The notes under the pieces are model-generated. The model ran no database searches and was not told the DNA's origin. It saw only the letters and a program-made list of their open reading frames with translations. A program made the translations under genes and the position numbers. Shown one piece after another: positions 37,958 to 45,825 of a stretch of DNA of 64,000 nt. The DNA lies in the NCBI RefSeq assembly GCF_031020795.1, contig NZ_JAVHJP010000002.1, forward strand, positions 62,001 to 126,000, written 5' to 3'. Within the stretch, counting starts at the first letter, position 1. The number at the start of each line of letters is the position of its first letter. The stretch comes from Hydrogenophaga pseudoflava. GTDB taxonomy: Bacteria > Pseudomonadota > Gammaproteobacteria > Burkholderiales > Burkholderiaceae_C.

Positions 37958-38795
37958 AACGCGCCACCACTTCGTAGTCGCCGCCCAGGGCCAGCACCTC
38001 CTGTTCGCCCTGCAGCACCTGGCCGGTGAGCAGGCCCGGGAACACCAGCAGCTTGCTGGCGGGCACCTGCACCTCGAACACCCAGTCGCCGAAGCAGCCG
38101 GCGTCTTCTTCCGAGAGGCTGAACGAGACCAGGTTGTTCAGCCGCACGGTGCAGTGGCGGCCGCGCAGCGAGCCGGCCACCAGCTGTTCGTCGCAGCGCG
38201 TGCTGCCGCGCCACAGCCGCACATGGGGCGCCCCCGCAGCCGCATGGCCAGGCAAGCCGAAGCGCTGCAACGCCCACTGGCAGAACTCGAACAACAGGTC
38301 CAGCTGCTGGTGGATGTTGTTGTTGTGCAGGCGGCTGAATGTCTTCTCTTCGAGGTAGGTGACCCAGGCCGGCGACGGAAAGCGCTGCAGCGGCTGGCGG
38401 TGGTGCGTGGGCACCAGGCCGAAGCGGCTTTCCACCCAGCCCTTGAGCACGGCTCCGGCGGGGCTGGCGTTGTCCATGCCCCAGGCCTGCAGCAGCTTGC
38501 GCCAGCTGCTGCGCCAGCGCCGGCGTTCGGCCGGCCCCAGGTCGGCCGCCTCGTGGGCGGCGGGGCTGCGCAGGCCGAAGGCGATGTCGAGGTAGTGCAC
38601 GAACACCTCCGCCGCGTCGTTCAGGCCCTGGCAGCGCGCGAGCAGGCCGAACAGGCCGGGGTGGCACTCGCGCGTGCCGGCGATGGACAGGGGCACCGGG
38701 TGCGCGTTGAACGCGGTGCTGGCCAGCACCCGCGCAGGCACGCCCACGAGGTTGGTGCTGTACCAGCGGTGGGGCTGGACCGGTTCATCGTCCAT
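37950..38795 (-). CDS. draT: NAD-dinitrogen-reductase ADP-D-ribosyltransferase DraT
   Basis: A 281-residue DraT. RWYSTNLVGVPARVLASTAFNAHPVPLSIAGTRE is the family N-terminus. LWRGSTRCDEQLV and RLNNLVSFSLSEEDAGCFGDWVFEVQVPASKLLVFPGLL are the characteristic NAD/active-site region with the terminal Glu. It ADP-ribosylates Arg of NifH upon ammonium or energy shock. The target Arg is present in the NifH of this window (Arg102). It sits 17 bases after the unknown 38813 gene in the same leftward transcript. Confidence 0.95.
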   Translation of the reverse strand: MDDEPVQPHRWYSTNLVGVPARVLASTAFNAHPVPLSIAGTRECHPGLFGLLARCQGLNDAAEVFVHYLDIAFGLRSPAAHEAADLGPAERRRWRSSWRKLLQAWGMDNASPAGAVLKGWVESRFGLVPTHHRQPLQRFPSPAWVTYLEEKTFSRLHNNNIHQQLDLLFEFCQWALQRFGLPGHAAAGAPHVRLWRGSTRCDEQLVAGSLRGRHCTVRLNNLVSFSLSEEDAGCFGDWVFEVQVPASKLLVFPGLLTGQVLQGEQEVLALGGDYEVVARYG

Positions 38796-38812
38796 CGCGG
38801 CCGGTCAGGCGC

Positions 38813-39421
38813 TCAGACCGGCCGGTTCTCGTTGACGTTGCGCACCGGGCCCATGAGCGCCAGGCCTTCGTCGTAGGTGATGGTGTCGTAGGTGACGTCG
38901 TACTGGAGCGCGGCGTCGGCCACGGCGTCGAGCTTGCCGGCGGTGTCCTTCTTCTTGAGGTCGCCCTTCTCCAGGTAGAGCAGTTCGAGCATCTCGTTGT
39001 AGACCGTGTTCTCCAGGATGGGCAGCACGTAGAACATCGCGCCCTTGTACGGCACCTGGTACTTCTTGGAGAGGTCCAAGTTGTCGCAGAACAGGAAATA
39101 CTTGCCGCCGGCGGTCAGCGTGTCGCCCAGCGTCTCTGCCACGTCCTTGAGCGATTCGAAGGACAGCAGCCAGCCGCAGAAGAAGGGCAGGTGCTTCTCG
39201 CCGGCGCGGGCCACGGCCATGACCTGGTCGCAGGTGAGTTCGGGCGGGCGGGCTTCGTCGGCCATCTTGGCGGCGAAGCGCAGCGCCAGCTCACCGCGGA
39301 AGCCGAAGCGGCCGTCCACATGGGTGGGCGCCTTGAGCACCGGGTTGAGCAGGCGGCCTTCGGTCTGGAGACGGGCAAAGGCGGTGTCTTCGATCGCGAC
39401 GGGGGCGGTGAGGGTGGTCAT
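38813..39421 (-). CDS. unrecognised protein, first gene of the draT-draG operon
   Basis: A 202-residue soluble protein with no family I can name and no signal peptide. Visible features are a conserved-looking core (PELTCDQVMAVARAGEKHLPFFCGWLLSFESLKDVAETLGD), several aromatic residues and two Cys, and a Lys-rich stretch near 155-165. It lies directly downstream of a sigma-54 promoter and ahead of draT (17-base gap), so it should be made under nitrogen-fixing conditions. A role in the DraT/DraG circuit or in protecting the Fe protein is inference from position. Confidence 0.75.
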   Translation of the reverse strand: MTTLTAPVAIEDTAFARLQTEGRLLNPVLKAPTHVDGRFGFRGELALRFAAKMADEARPPELTCDQVMAVARAGEKHLPFFCGWLLSFESLKDVAETLGDTLTAGGKYFLFCDNLDLSKKYQVPYKGAMFYVLPILENTVYNEMLELLYLEKGDLKKKDTAGKLDAVADAALQYDVTYDTITYDEGLALMGPVRNVNENRPV

Positions 39422-39465
39422 GGCGGTTCCTGGTGGGTTGGGAAAGAAAGCTCACCGGCCCTGTC

Positions 39466-39481
39466 TGCAATGAACGTACCA
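39466..39481 (-). promoter_or_regulatory. sigma-54 promoter of the leftward draT operon
   Basis: On the minus strand TGGTACGTTCATTGCA carries TGG-TACG at -24 and TTGCA at -12 with exact 10-base GG-to-GC spacing. The predicted start is near 39455, about 34 bases ahead of the first gene. The only difference from the consensus TGGCACG-N4-TTGCA is one base. Confidence 0.85.
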
Positions 39482-39596
39482 GCCCCCTGCATGCCCACGC
39501 GCGCATGACGCGCGCGCGAAGGCGCTTCAAACCCGACACAAACCCCTCGCCACTGGCCTTCGCAGGCGTGCCCTTTGCGACGCGCCGGGCGGCCTT

Positions 39597-39612
39597 TGTC
39601 GCATTCGGAACA
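39597..39612. promoter_or_regulatory. NifA upstream activator site shared by both nif transcripts
   Basis: TGTCGCATTCGGAACA fits the NifA-binding pattern TGT-N10-ACA exactly. It lies about 120-130 bases upstream of the nifH start site and about 150 bases upstream of the leftward start site, the usual range for enhancer action. It is the only such site found in this intergenic region. Confidence 0.85.
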
Positions 39613-39664
39613 AAGCCGGACGGCACTGCGAAAGTGCCTGCGAAAAGAGGGTTTTCTCTCTGAA

Positions 39665-39677
39665 AAACAAGCACTTG
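39665..39677 (+). promoter_or_regulatory. candidate IHF site
   Basis: AAACAAGCACTTG matches the IHF core WATCAA-N4-TTR except at one base, within an A-rich stretch between the NifA site and the nifH promoter, where DNA bending is normally required. Confidence 0.4.
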
Positions 39678-39706
39678 CGTTGGGTGAGGCAGGGGCCGGA
39701 ACGGCA

Positions 39707-39722
39707 TGGCACGGAAGGTGCA
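39707..39722 (+). promoter_or_regulatory. sigma-54 promoter of nifHDK
   Basis: TGGCACGGAAGGTGCA has a perfect -24 element TGGCACG and a -12 GTGCA with the exact invariant spacing. The predicted start is near 39733, giving a roughly 120-base leader. The leader contains a small hairpin, CGGAC-ACAA-GTCCG (39737-39750). Confidence 0.92.
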
Positions 39723-39797
39723 AAGGAGTGGCTGCGCGGACACAAGTCCGGCCGATGCGTGATCCAGATAAGAAGACCTATAGGCACGTCAGGCTGA

Positions 39798-40736
<939 letters not shown>

Positions 40737-40754
40737 CCGTTCCGAGGACCGCCT

Positions 40755-40776
40755 CCGGTGCGCCCTCGCGCACCGG
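40755..40776 (+). other. intercistronic stem-loop between nifH and nifD
   Basis: A perfect 9-base G+C-only-rich stem, CCGGTGCGC and GCGCACCGG, with loop CCTC and no T-tract. It is 18 bases after the nifH stop. Such structures between nifH and nifD are thought to protect nifH mRNA and raise Fe protein relative to NifDK. Confidence 0.75.
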
Positions 40777-40820
40777 GGTGCGGGACACCCGAGTCTCCCC
40801 ACCATCCACTGGAGTTCCCC

Positions 40821-42284
40821 ATGACCGCCACCGTTGAAGAGCGCAAGGCCGCCAACAAGGCCCTGATCGATGAAGTGCTCAAGGCCTATCCCGAAAAGAT
40901 GGCCAAGCGCCGCGCCAAGCACCTGAACACGTTCGAAGAGGGCAAGCCCGACTGCGGCGTGAAGTCCAACATCAAGTCGCTGCCCGGCGTGATGACGATC
41001 CGCGGCTGCGCCTACGCGGGCTCCAAGGGCGTGGTGTGGGGCCCCATCAAGGACATGATCCACATTTCCCACGGCCCCGTGGGATGCGGCCAGTACAGCT
41101 GGGCCGCGCGCCGCAATTACTACATCGGCATGACCGGTGTGGACACCTTCGTGACGATGCAGTTCACCTCCGACTTCCAGGAGAAGGACATCGTCTTCGG
41201 CGGCGACAAGAAGCTCGACAAGATCATCGACGAGATCCAGGAACTTTTCCCGCTGAACAAGGGCATCTCGATCCAGTCGGAGTGCCCGATCGGCCTGATC
41301 GGCGACGACATCGAAGCCGTGTCCAAGAAGAAGAGCAAGGAGTACGAAGGCAAGACCATCGTGCCCGTGCGCTGCGAAGGTTTCCGCGGCGTCAGCCAGT
41401 CGCTGGGCCACCACCTGGCCAACGACGCCATCCGCGACTGGGTGTTCGACAAGACCGACCCGAACAAGCGACCCGACTTTGTCTCCACCCCGTACGACGT
41501 GGCCATCATCGGTGACTACAACATCGGTGGCGACGCATGGTCCAGCCGCATCCTGCTCGAAGAGATGGGCCTGCGCGTGATCGCCCAGTGGTCCGGCGAC
41601 GGCACCATCGCCGAGCTGGAAAACACCCCCAAGGCCAAGCTCAACGTGCTGCACTGCTACCGCTCGATGAACTACATCAGCCGGCACATGGAAGAGAAGT
41701 ACGGCATCCCATGGTGCGAGTACAACTTCTTCGGCCCGACCCAGATCGAGAAGAGCCTGCGCGAGATCGCCAGCCACTTCGACGACGCCATCAAGGCCAA
41801 GGCCGAAGAAGTGATCGCCAAGTACAAGCCGCTGATGCAGGCCGTCATCGACAAGTACAAGCCGCGCCTGCAGGGCAAGAAGGTCATGCTGTACGTGGGC
41901 GGTCTGCGTCCGCGCCACGTGATCGGCGCCTACGAGGACCTGGGCATGGAAGTGGTCGGCACCGGCTACGAGTTCGGCCACAACGACGACTACCAGCGCA
42001 CCACGCACTACATCAAGGACAGCACGCTGATCTACGACGACGTGACCGGCTACGAGTTCGAGCACTTCGTCGACAAGATCAAGCCCGACCTGATCGGCTC
42101 CGGCATCAAGGAAAAGTACGTGTTCCAGAAGATGGGCGTGCCCTTCCGCCAGATGCACAGCTGGGACTACTCCGGCCCCTACCACGGCTACGACGGCTTC
42201 GCCATCTTCGCCCGTGACATGGACATGGCGATCAGCTCGCCCATCTGGGGCCTGACCAAGGCGCCCTGGAAAAAAGCCGCCTGA
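40821..42284 (+). CDS. nifD: nitrogenase MoFe protein alpha chain NifD
   Basis: A 487-residue alpha subunit. P-cluster ligands are Cys63 (RGCAYAG), Cys89 (GPVGCGQY) and Cys155 ([11 protein letters not shown]). FeMo-cofactor ligands are Cys279 ([10 protein letters not shown]) and His446 ([14 protein letters not shown]). The active-site His of [11 protein letters not shown] is also present, confirming a Mo-type enzyme and not a V- or Fe-only form. The ATG at 40821 follows GGAG. It catalyses N2 reduction with NifK. Confidence 0.99.
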   Translation: MTATVEERKAANKALIDEVLKAYPEKMAKRRAKHLNTFEEGKPDCGVKSNIKSLPGVMTIRGCAYAGSKGVVWGPIKDMIHISHGPVGCGQYSWAARRNYYIGMTGVDTFVTMQFTSDFQEKDIVFGGDKKLDKIIDEIQELFPLNKGISIQSECPIGLIGDDIEAVSKKKSKEYEGKTIVPVRCEGFRGVSQSLGHHLANDAIRDWVFDKTDPNKRPDFVSTPYDVAIIGDYNIGGDAWSSRILLEEMGLRVIAQWSGDGTIAELENTPKAKLNVLHCYRSMNYISRHMEEKYGIPWCEYNFFGPTQIEKSLREIASHFDDAIKAKAEEVIAKYKPLMQAVIDKYKPRLQGKKVMLYVGGLRPRHVIGAYEDLGMEVVGTGYEFGHNDDYQRTTHYIKDSTLIYDDVTGYEFEHFVDKIKPDLIGSGIKEKYVFQKMGVPFRQMHSWDYSGPYHGYDGFAIFARDMDMAISSPIWGLTKAPWKKAA

Positions 42285-42317
42285 TCCCACGCAACACCAT
42301 TTGTTTAGGAGAGCGTC

Positions 42318-43877
42318 ATGCCCCAATCCGCCGACAAGATCCTCGACCACGAACTGCTGTTCCGTGAGCCCGAGTACCAGGAACTGTTCAAGAACAAGAA
42401 GGAACAGTTCGAATACAACCACAGCGACGAGAAGATCGGTCAGGTCATCGAATGGACCAAGACCGAGGACTACAAGCAGAAGAACTTTGCCCGCGATTCG
42501 CTGACCGTGAACCCGGCCAAAGCCTGCCAGCCGCTGGGCGCCGTCTACGTCGCCAACGGCTTCCACAAGACCCTGAGCTTCGTGCACGGTTCGCAGGGCT
42601 GCGTGGCCTACTACCGCTCGCACTTCTCCCGCCACTTCAAGGAACCGACGTCCTGCGTGTCCTCGTCCATGACGGAAGACGCGGCCGTGTTCGGTGGCCT
42701 GAACAACATGGTCGACGGCCTGGCCAACGCCTACAACCTGTACAAGCCCGACATGATCGCGGTGTCCACCACCTGCATGGCCGAGGTGATCGGTGACGAC
42801 CTGAACGCCTTCATCAAGACGTCCAAGGAAAAGGGCTCGGTCCCGGCCGAGTTCGACGTGCCCTTCGCCCACACCCCGGCCTTCGTCGGAAGCCACATCA
42901 CCGGCTACGACAACGCACTGCTGGGCGTGCTGCAGCACTTCTGGGACGGCAAGGCCGGTACCACCGAGAAGCGGGAGCGCGTGCCCGACGACAGCATCAA
43001 CTTCATCGCCGGTTTCGACGGTTTCGTCGTCGGCAACATGAAGGAGATGCGCCGCATCTTCGGCCTGTTCGGCGTCAAGGTGAACGTGCTGTGCGACCCC
43101 TCGGGTTCGTGGAGCACCCCGACCGACGGCGAGTTCCGCATGTACGAAGGCGGCACCACCAAGGAAGAGGTGATCGCCGGCCTGCACGCCAAGGCCACCA
43201 TCGTGTTCCAGGAGTTCTGCTGCGAGAAGACCAGCAAGTACCTCGCCGAGAAGGGCCAGGAAGTGGTCGTGCTCAATGCCCCGGTGGGCGTGGCCGGCAC
43301 CGACGAGTTCCTGATGGCCATCAGCCGCCTGACGGGCAAGCCGATCCCGGCCGAGCTGGAGCTGGAGCGTGGCCTGCTGGTCGACGCCATGGCCGACAGC
43401 CAGGCCCACCTGCACGGCAAGCGCTACGCCCTGTACGGCGACCCGGACCAGATGATCGGCTACGCCCAGTTCCTGCTGGAACTCGGCGCCGAACCGGCCC
43501 ACGTGCTGGCCACCAATGGCAACGACGTCTGGGCCGAGAAGGTGCAGAAGCTGTTCGACAGCTCGCCCTACGGCGCCGGCTGCAAGGTCTATCCCAAGCG
43601 CGACCTGTGGCACATGCGCAGCCTGCTGTTCACCGAGCCGGTGGACTTCCTGATCGGCAACACCTACGGCAAGTACCTGGAGCGCGACACCGGCACACCG
43701 CTGGTGCGCATGGTGTTCCCGATCTTCGACCGCCACCACTACCACCGCTTCCCCACCTGGGGCTACGAGGGCGGCATGCGCGTCCTGGTGAACCTGCTGG
43801 ACGAGTTCTTCGAGACCCTGGACGCGAACACGATCGTGCCCGGGAAGACCGACTACTCGTACGACATTATTCGGTAG
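42318..43877 (+). CDS. nifK: nitrogenase MoFe protein beta chain NifK
   Basis: A 519-residue beta subunit with P-cluster ligands at Cys70 (AKACQPLG), Cys95 (GSQGCVAYY) and Cys153 ([12 protein letters not shown]), numbered as in Azotobacter. The long N-terminal arm ([24 protein letters not shown]) that wraps NifD is complete. It follows nifD by 33 bases with AGGAG at the start. The transcript then meets a hairpin repeat and a strong terminator. Confidence 0.99.
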   Translation: MPQSADKILDHELLFREPEYQELFKNKKEQFEYNHSDEKIGQVIEWTKTEDYKQKNFARDSLTVNPAKACQPLGAVYVANGFHKTLSFVHGSQGCVAYYRSHFSRHFKEPTSCVSSSMTEDAAVFGGLNNMVDGLANAYNLYKPDMIAVSTTCMAEVIGDDLNAFIKTSKEKGSVPAEFDVPFAHTPAFVGSHITGYDNALLGVLQHFWDGKAGTTEKRERVPDDSINFIAGFDGFVVGNMKEMRRIFGLFGVKVNVLCDPSGSWSTPTDGEFRMYEGGTTKEEVIAGLHAKATIVFQEFCCEKTSKYLAEKGQEVVVLNAPVGVAGTDEFLMAISRLTGKPIPAELELERGLLVDAMADSQAHLHGKRYALYGDPDQMIGYAQFLLELGAEPAHVLATNGNDVWAEKVQKLFDSSPYGAGCKVYPKRDLWHMRSLLFTEPVDFLIGNTYGKYLERDTGTPLVRMVFPIFDRHHYHRFPTWGYEGGMRVLVNLLDEFFETLDANTIVPGKTDYSYDIIR

Positions 43878-43881
43878 AGGA

Positions 43882-43940
43882 CTCCCCCCTGCGCCGCTGC
43901 GCGGCTTCCCCCCGGAGGGGGGACGCAGCCAGTGGCCTGG
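43882..43940 (+). repeat. G+C-rich hairpin repeat of Comamonadaceae type
   Basis: Directly after nifK come C6, the inner hairpin GCCGC-TGC-GCGGC and a C6-GGA-G6 hairpin (43908-43922), followed by ACGCAGCCAGTGGCC. From memory this composite resembles dispersed intergenic repeats common in Comamonadaceae genomes. Only one copy is visible in the window, so its repeat nature rests on recall. Confidence 0.55.
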
Positions 43941-43942
43941 CA

Positions 43943-43986
43943 GAGCCAGTTCCACGGCTGCCCTGGAGCTGGCTCCCGCTTTTTTC
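43943..43986 (+). terminator. intrinsic terminator after nifHDK
   Basis: A 12-base stem, GAGCCAGTTCCA with TGGAGCTGGCTC (one G-U pair), loop of 9, then CCGC and six T residues. It is about 66 bases after the nifK stop and 28 bases before the next start codon. It should separate nifHDK from the genes that follow, or allow only partial read-through. Confidence 0.92.
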
Positions 43987-44013
43987 GAGGTGTCCCAGTT
44001 TTCGGAGGTCTTG

Positions 44014-44331
44014 ATGGGTGCAACTCTGGTGAAACACACGCAGGACGGCCGTCTGGTCGAGGTGATCGATGGCTGGGTCTGTCTGGCGGGGCTGAAGGAG
44101 GCCGACACGCTCGTGCCGGTGACCGAGCATCCGAACCGGCAGGCCATCCTGGCGGCGGTGCCGGGGGCCACGCACATGGCCGGGCGCCTGCCGCTGACGC
44201 ACGAGGAAGCCGCGATTGCGCAGGGCGCGATGACGGCCGGGCAGCGCACCATCGACACCAGCCCGGTGGCGATTGCGCAGCGCCTGCGCCGGGCGATGTG
44301 GGCCAAGGCCGTGGCCGAGGGCGTTGAATGA
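44014..44331 (+). CDS. unrecognised small protein between nifK and nifE (first of four)
   Basis: A 105-residue protein that I do not recognise; it is not NifT, NifY or NifW by sequence. GGAGG lies 5 bases before ATG 44014. Visible motifs are VIDGWVCLAGLKEADTLVPVTEHPNRQAILAAVPGATHM, which resembles a small beta domain, and a C-terminal helix with LRRAMWAKAV. It sits downstream of the nifHDK terminator and is followed closely by 44342, 44839 and a ferritin-like gene, forming a compact block inside the nif region. A role in nitrogenase maturation or protection is likely only by position. Confidence 0.7.
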   Translation: MGATLVKHTQDGRLVEVIDGWVCLAGLKEADTLVPVTEHPNRQAILAAVPGATHMAGRLPLTHEEAAIAQGAMTAGQRTIDTSPVAIAQRLRRAMWAKAVAEGVE

Positions 44332-44341
44332 GCGCGCGGCC

Positions 44342-44827
44342 ATGATTTATGTGATCGAGTGCCCGCCTTCGGGCGAACCCATCGCCTGGTTCGCCTACCA
44401 CCTGGCCGACCTGGCCCGCAAGGTCGCGGCACGCGACCCGCTGGAGGCCTGGGAGATTCATGACGAGGTGACGCCGCGCGCGCTGCTGGAGGCGTTGGGC
44501 CATGAGCGGGTGGACGCCGCAGCCCGCGACGCGTTTCCCTCGGTCTGCGCGCTGGGTGACCAGTACGGCTGGGACACCACGCTCTACCGTGCCGACCACC
44601 TGCTGGGCCGTGGCGTGCTGAGTCCGGACCCTGTGGATGAGCGCGCGGCGTTGTTGGCCGCGCTGACGGCCCGGCCGGGAGAGTGCCGTGTGTACTGGAG
44701 CGACGAGGAGGCGGTGCTGGCCACCGAGGGCGCCGACACCTGGTTGTGTGCGCCCGGCCGCTGGCGCGCACGGCATGCGTTGCACCAGCAACTGCTGTCG
44801 CTGGAAGTGCTGGCCGACAACCTCTAA
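44342..44827 (+). CDS. unrecognised protein between nifK and nifE (second of four)
   Basis: A 161-residue protein with no family I can name. It is acidic and Trp-containing, with a repeated-looking W-x-x-x-L pattern (EAWEIHDEVTPRALLEALGHERVDAA, then GDQYGWDTTLYRADHLLGRG). No cysteine-rich metal site, signal peptide or membrane segment is seen. It begins 10 bases after the previous stop and ends 11 bases before the next gene, so co-translation is likely. A function is not proposed. Confidence 0.7.
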   Translation: MIYVIECPPSGEPIAWFAYHLADLARKVAARDPLEAWEIHDEVTPRALLEALGHERVDAAARDAFPSVCALGDQYGWDTTLYRADHLLGRGVLSPDPVDERAALLAALTARPGECRVYWSDEEAVLATEGADTWLCAPGRWRARHALHQQLLSLEVLADNL

Positions 44828-44838
44828 AAGGAACGCCC

Positions 44839-45195
44839 ATGCTGCACCGCATGCAGTGCGACATCGTGCGGATGGCGGGAGAGAAGATCCGCTCGCTGCT
44901 GGCCGAGATGCAGACGGAGGATGAGCTGTTTTCCAGCGAGGCCACACTGCACGCGGTCGAAGCGCAGCTGCTGGTGATGTCGCAGACCCTGGCGCACCTG
45001 GCGCCGGAACTGCATGCCCGGCTGCACCGCATCGACTGGCAGGGCTGGGGGCAGTTGCACCACCTGCTGGAAACGGATGGCCAGCCGCGTCGCGAGGCGG
45101 TCTGGTACGGCGTGCGGGCGCTGGTGCCGGCGACGCTGGAACTGGTGGCCGATTTGCGCAAGCGCGAGCCGGCCTGGTTCGGGATCGATTACTGA
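44839..45195 (+). CDS. small unrecognised protein, paralogue of the gene at 1613
   Basis: A 118-residue protein. Its C-terminal half aligns with the 125-residue protein encoded at 1613-1990 ahead of the mod operon: RIDWQGW versus ELDWEGW, then AVWYGVRALVPATLELV versus AIWFAIHSVVPATLLWL. The N-terminal third is helical and unlike the paralogue. AAAAGGA lies before ATG 44839. The pair of paralogues, one by mod and one by nif, suggests a small nif-linked family not obviously described. The function is unknown. Confidence 0.75.
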   Translation: MLHRMQCDIVRMAGEKIRSLLAEMQTEDELFSSEATLHAVEAQLLVMSQTLAHLAPELHARLHRIDWQGWGQLHHLLETDGQPRREAVWYGVRALVPATLELVADLRKREPAWFGIDY

Positions 45196-45207
45196 AGAAA
45201 GCACACC

Positions 45208-45687
45208 ATGGACTCCGTCGAAGAATTTCTTGTCCACGCCATCCGCCTCGAACAGGAGGCGGCGCTGCGTTTCGGTCAGCTGGCCGACGCGATGCTCACA
45301 CAGGGCAACCGCGAGGTGGGTCGCCTGTTTCGGCAACTGGCGGATTATTCGAAGCTGCACCTGGCGGATGCGCGCGAGCGCGCCGGCTACCGCGATCTGC
45401 CGCCGCTGCGGCCCGAGGATTGCACCTGGCCGGACATCGAGAGCCCCGAGGCGGCCGCGATCTGGGCGGCCGACCCGATGCTCGGGCGCGAGCAGGCGCT
45501 GCAAGTGGCGCTGGAGGCGGAGCAGGGCGGCCTGGACTACTACACCGGGATCATGGAGAACACCATCGACCCCGAGCTGCGTGCGCTGGCCAAAGAGTTC
45601 GCTGACGAAGAGGCCGGACACGTGGCCGAACTCCAGCGCTGGATCGAACTGCACCGCGAGGGCAAGCCGTTGCCGACGGACGTCTGA
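45208..45687 (+). CDS. ferritin-like/rubrerythrin-type diiron domain protein
   Basis: A 159-residue four-helix-bundle protein. The helix motifs FLVHAIRLEQEAALRFGQLADAM, KLHLADARERAGY, ALEAEQGGLDYYTGIMENTID and KEFADEEAGHVAELQRWIELH supply Glu and His positions like those of a ferritin/rubrerythrin diiron site (E..E..H pairs). No rubredoxin tail is present. It could detoxify peroxide or store or deliver iron near nitrogenase. It is the last gene before the nifE promoter. Confidence 0.8.
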   Translation: MDSVEEFLVHAIRLEQEAALRFGQLADAMLTQGNREVGRLFRQLADYSKLHLADARERAGYRDLPPLRPEDCTWPDIESPEAAAIWAADPMLGREQALQVALEAEQGGLDYYTGIMENTIDPELRALAKEFADEEAGHVAELQRWIELHREGKPLPTDV

Positions 45688-45774
45688 CAGCTTCTGTCGC
45701 AAACCACCCGTCGGTATTGCTTCAAACCCTTCACAGAACCAGCGCCAATCGGCCAAAAGCACCACCCAATTGCC

Positions 45775-45790
45775 TGGCATCAAACCTGCA
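45775..45790 (+). promoter_or_regulatory. sigma-54 promoter of the nifE operon
   Basis: TGGCATCAAACCTGCA has TGGCA at -24 and TGCA at -12 with exact GG-to-GC spacing. It lies 36 bases before the nifE start, with predicted initiation near 45801. No TGT-N10-ACA site was found in the 135 bases upstream, so the activator site may be inside the preceding gene or degenerate. Confidence 0.75.
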
Positions 45791-45825
45791 AAGAGCTTCC
45801 CAACCCACGTTGACAGGAGCTCGCC

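Noticed and set aside
44014..44331. Calling the first orphan gene after nifK nifT or nifY
   Set aside because: It lacks the NifT beta-sheet opening and the NifX/NifY HFG-type core.
45640..45775. A NifA site (TGT-N10-ACA) for the nifE promoter
   Set aside because: Each TGT and ACA in this stretch was checked; none has the partner at the right distance.
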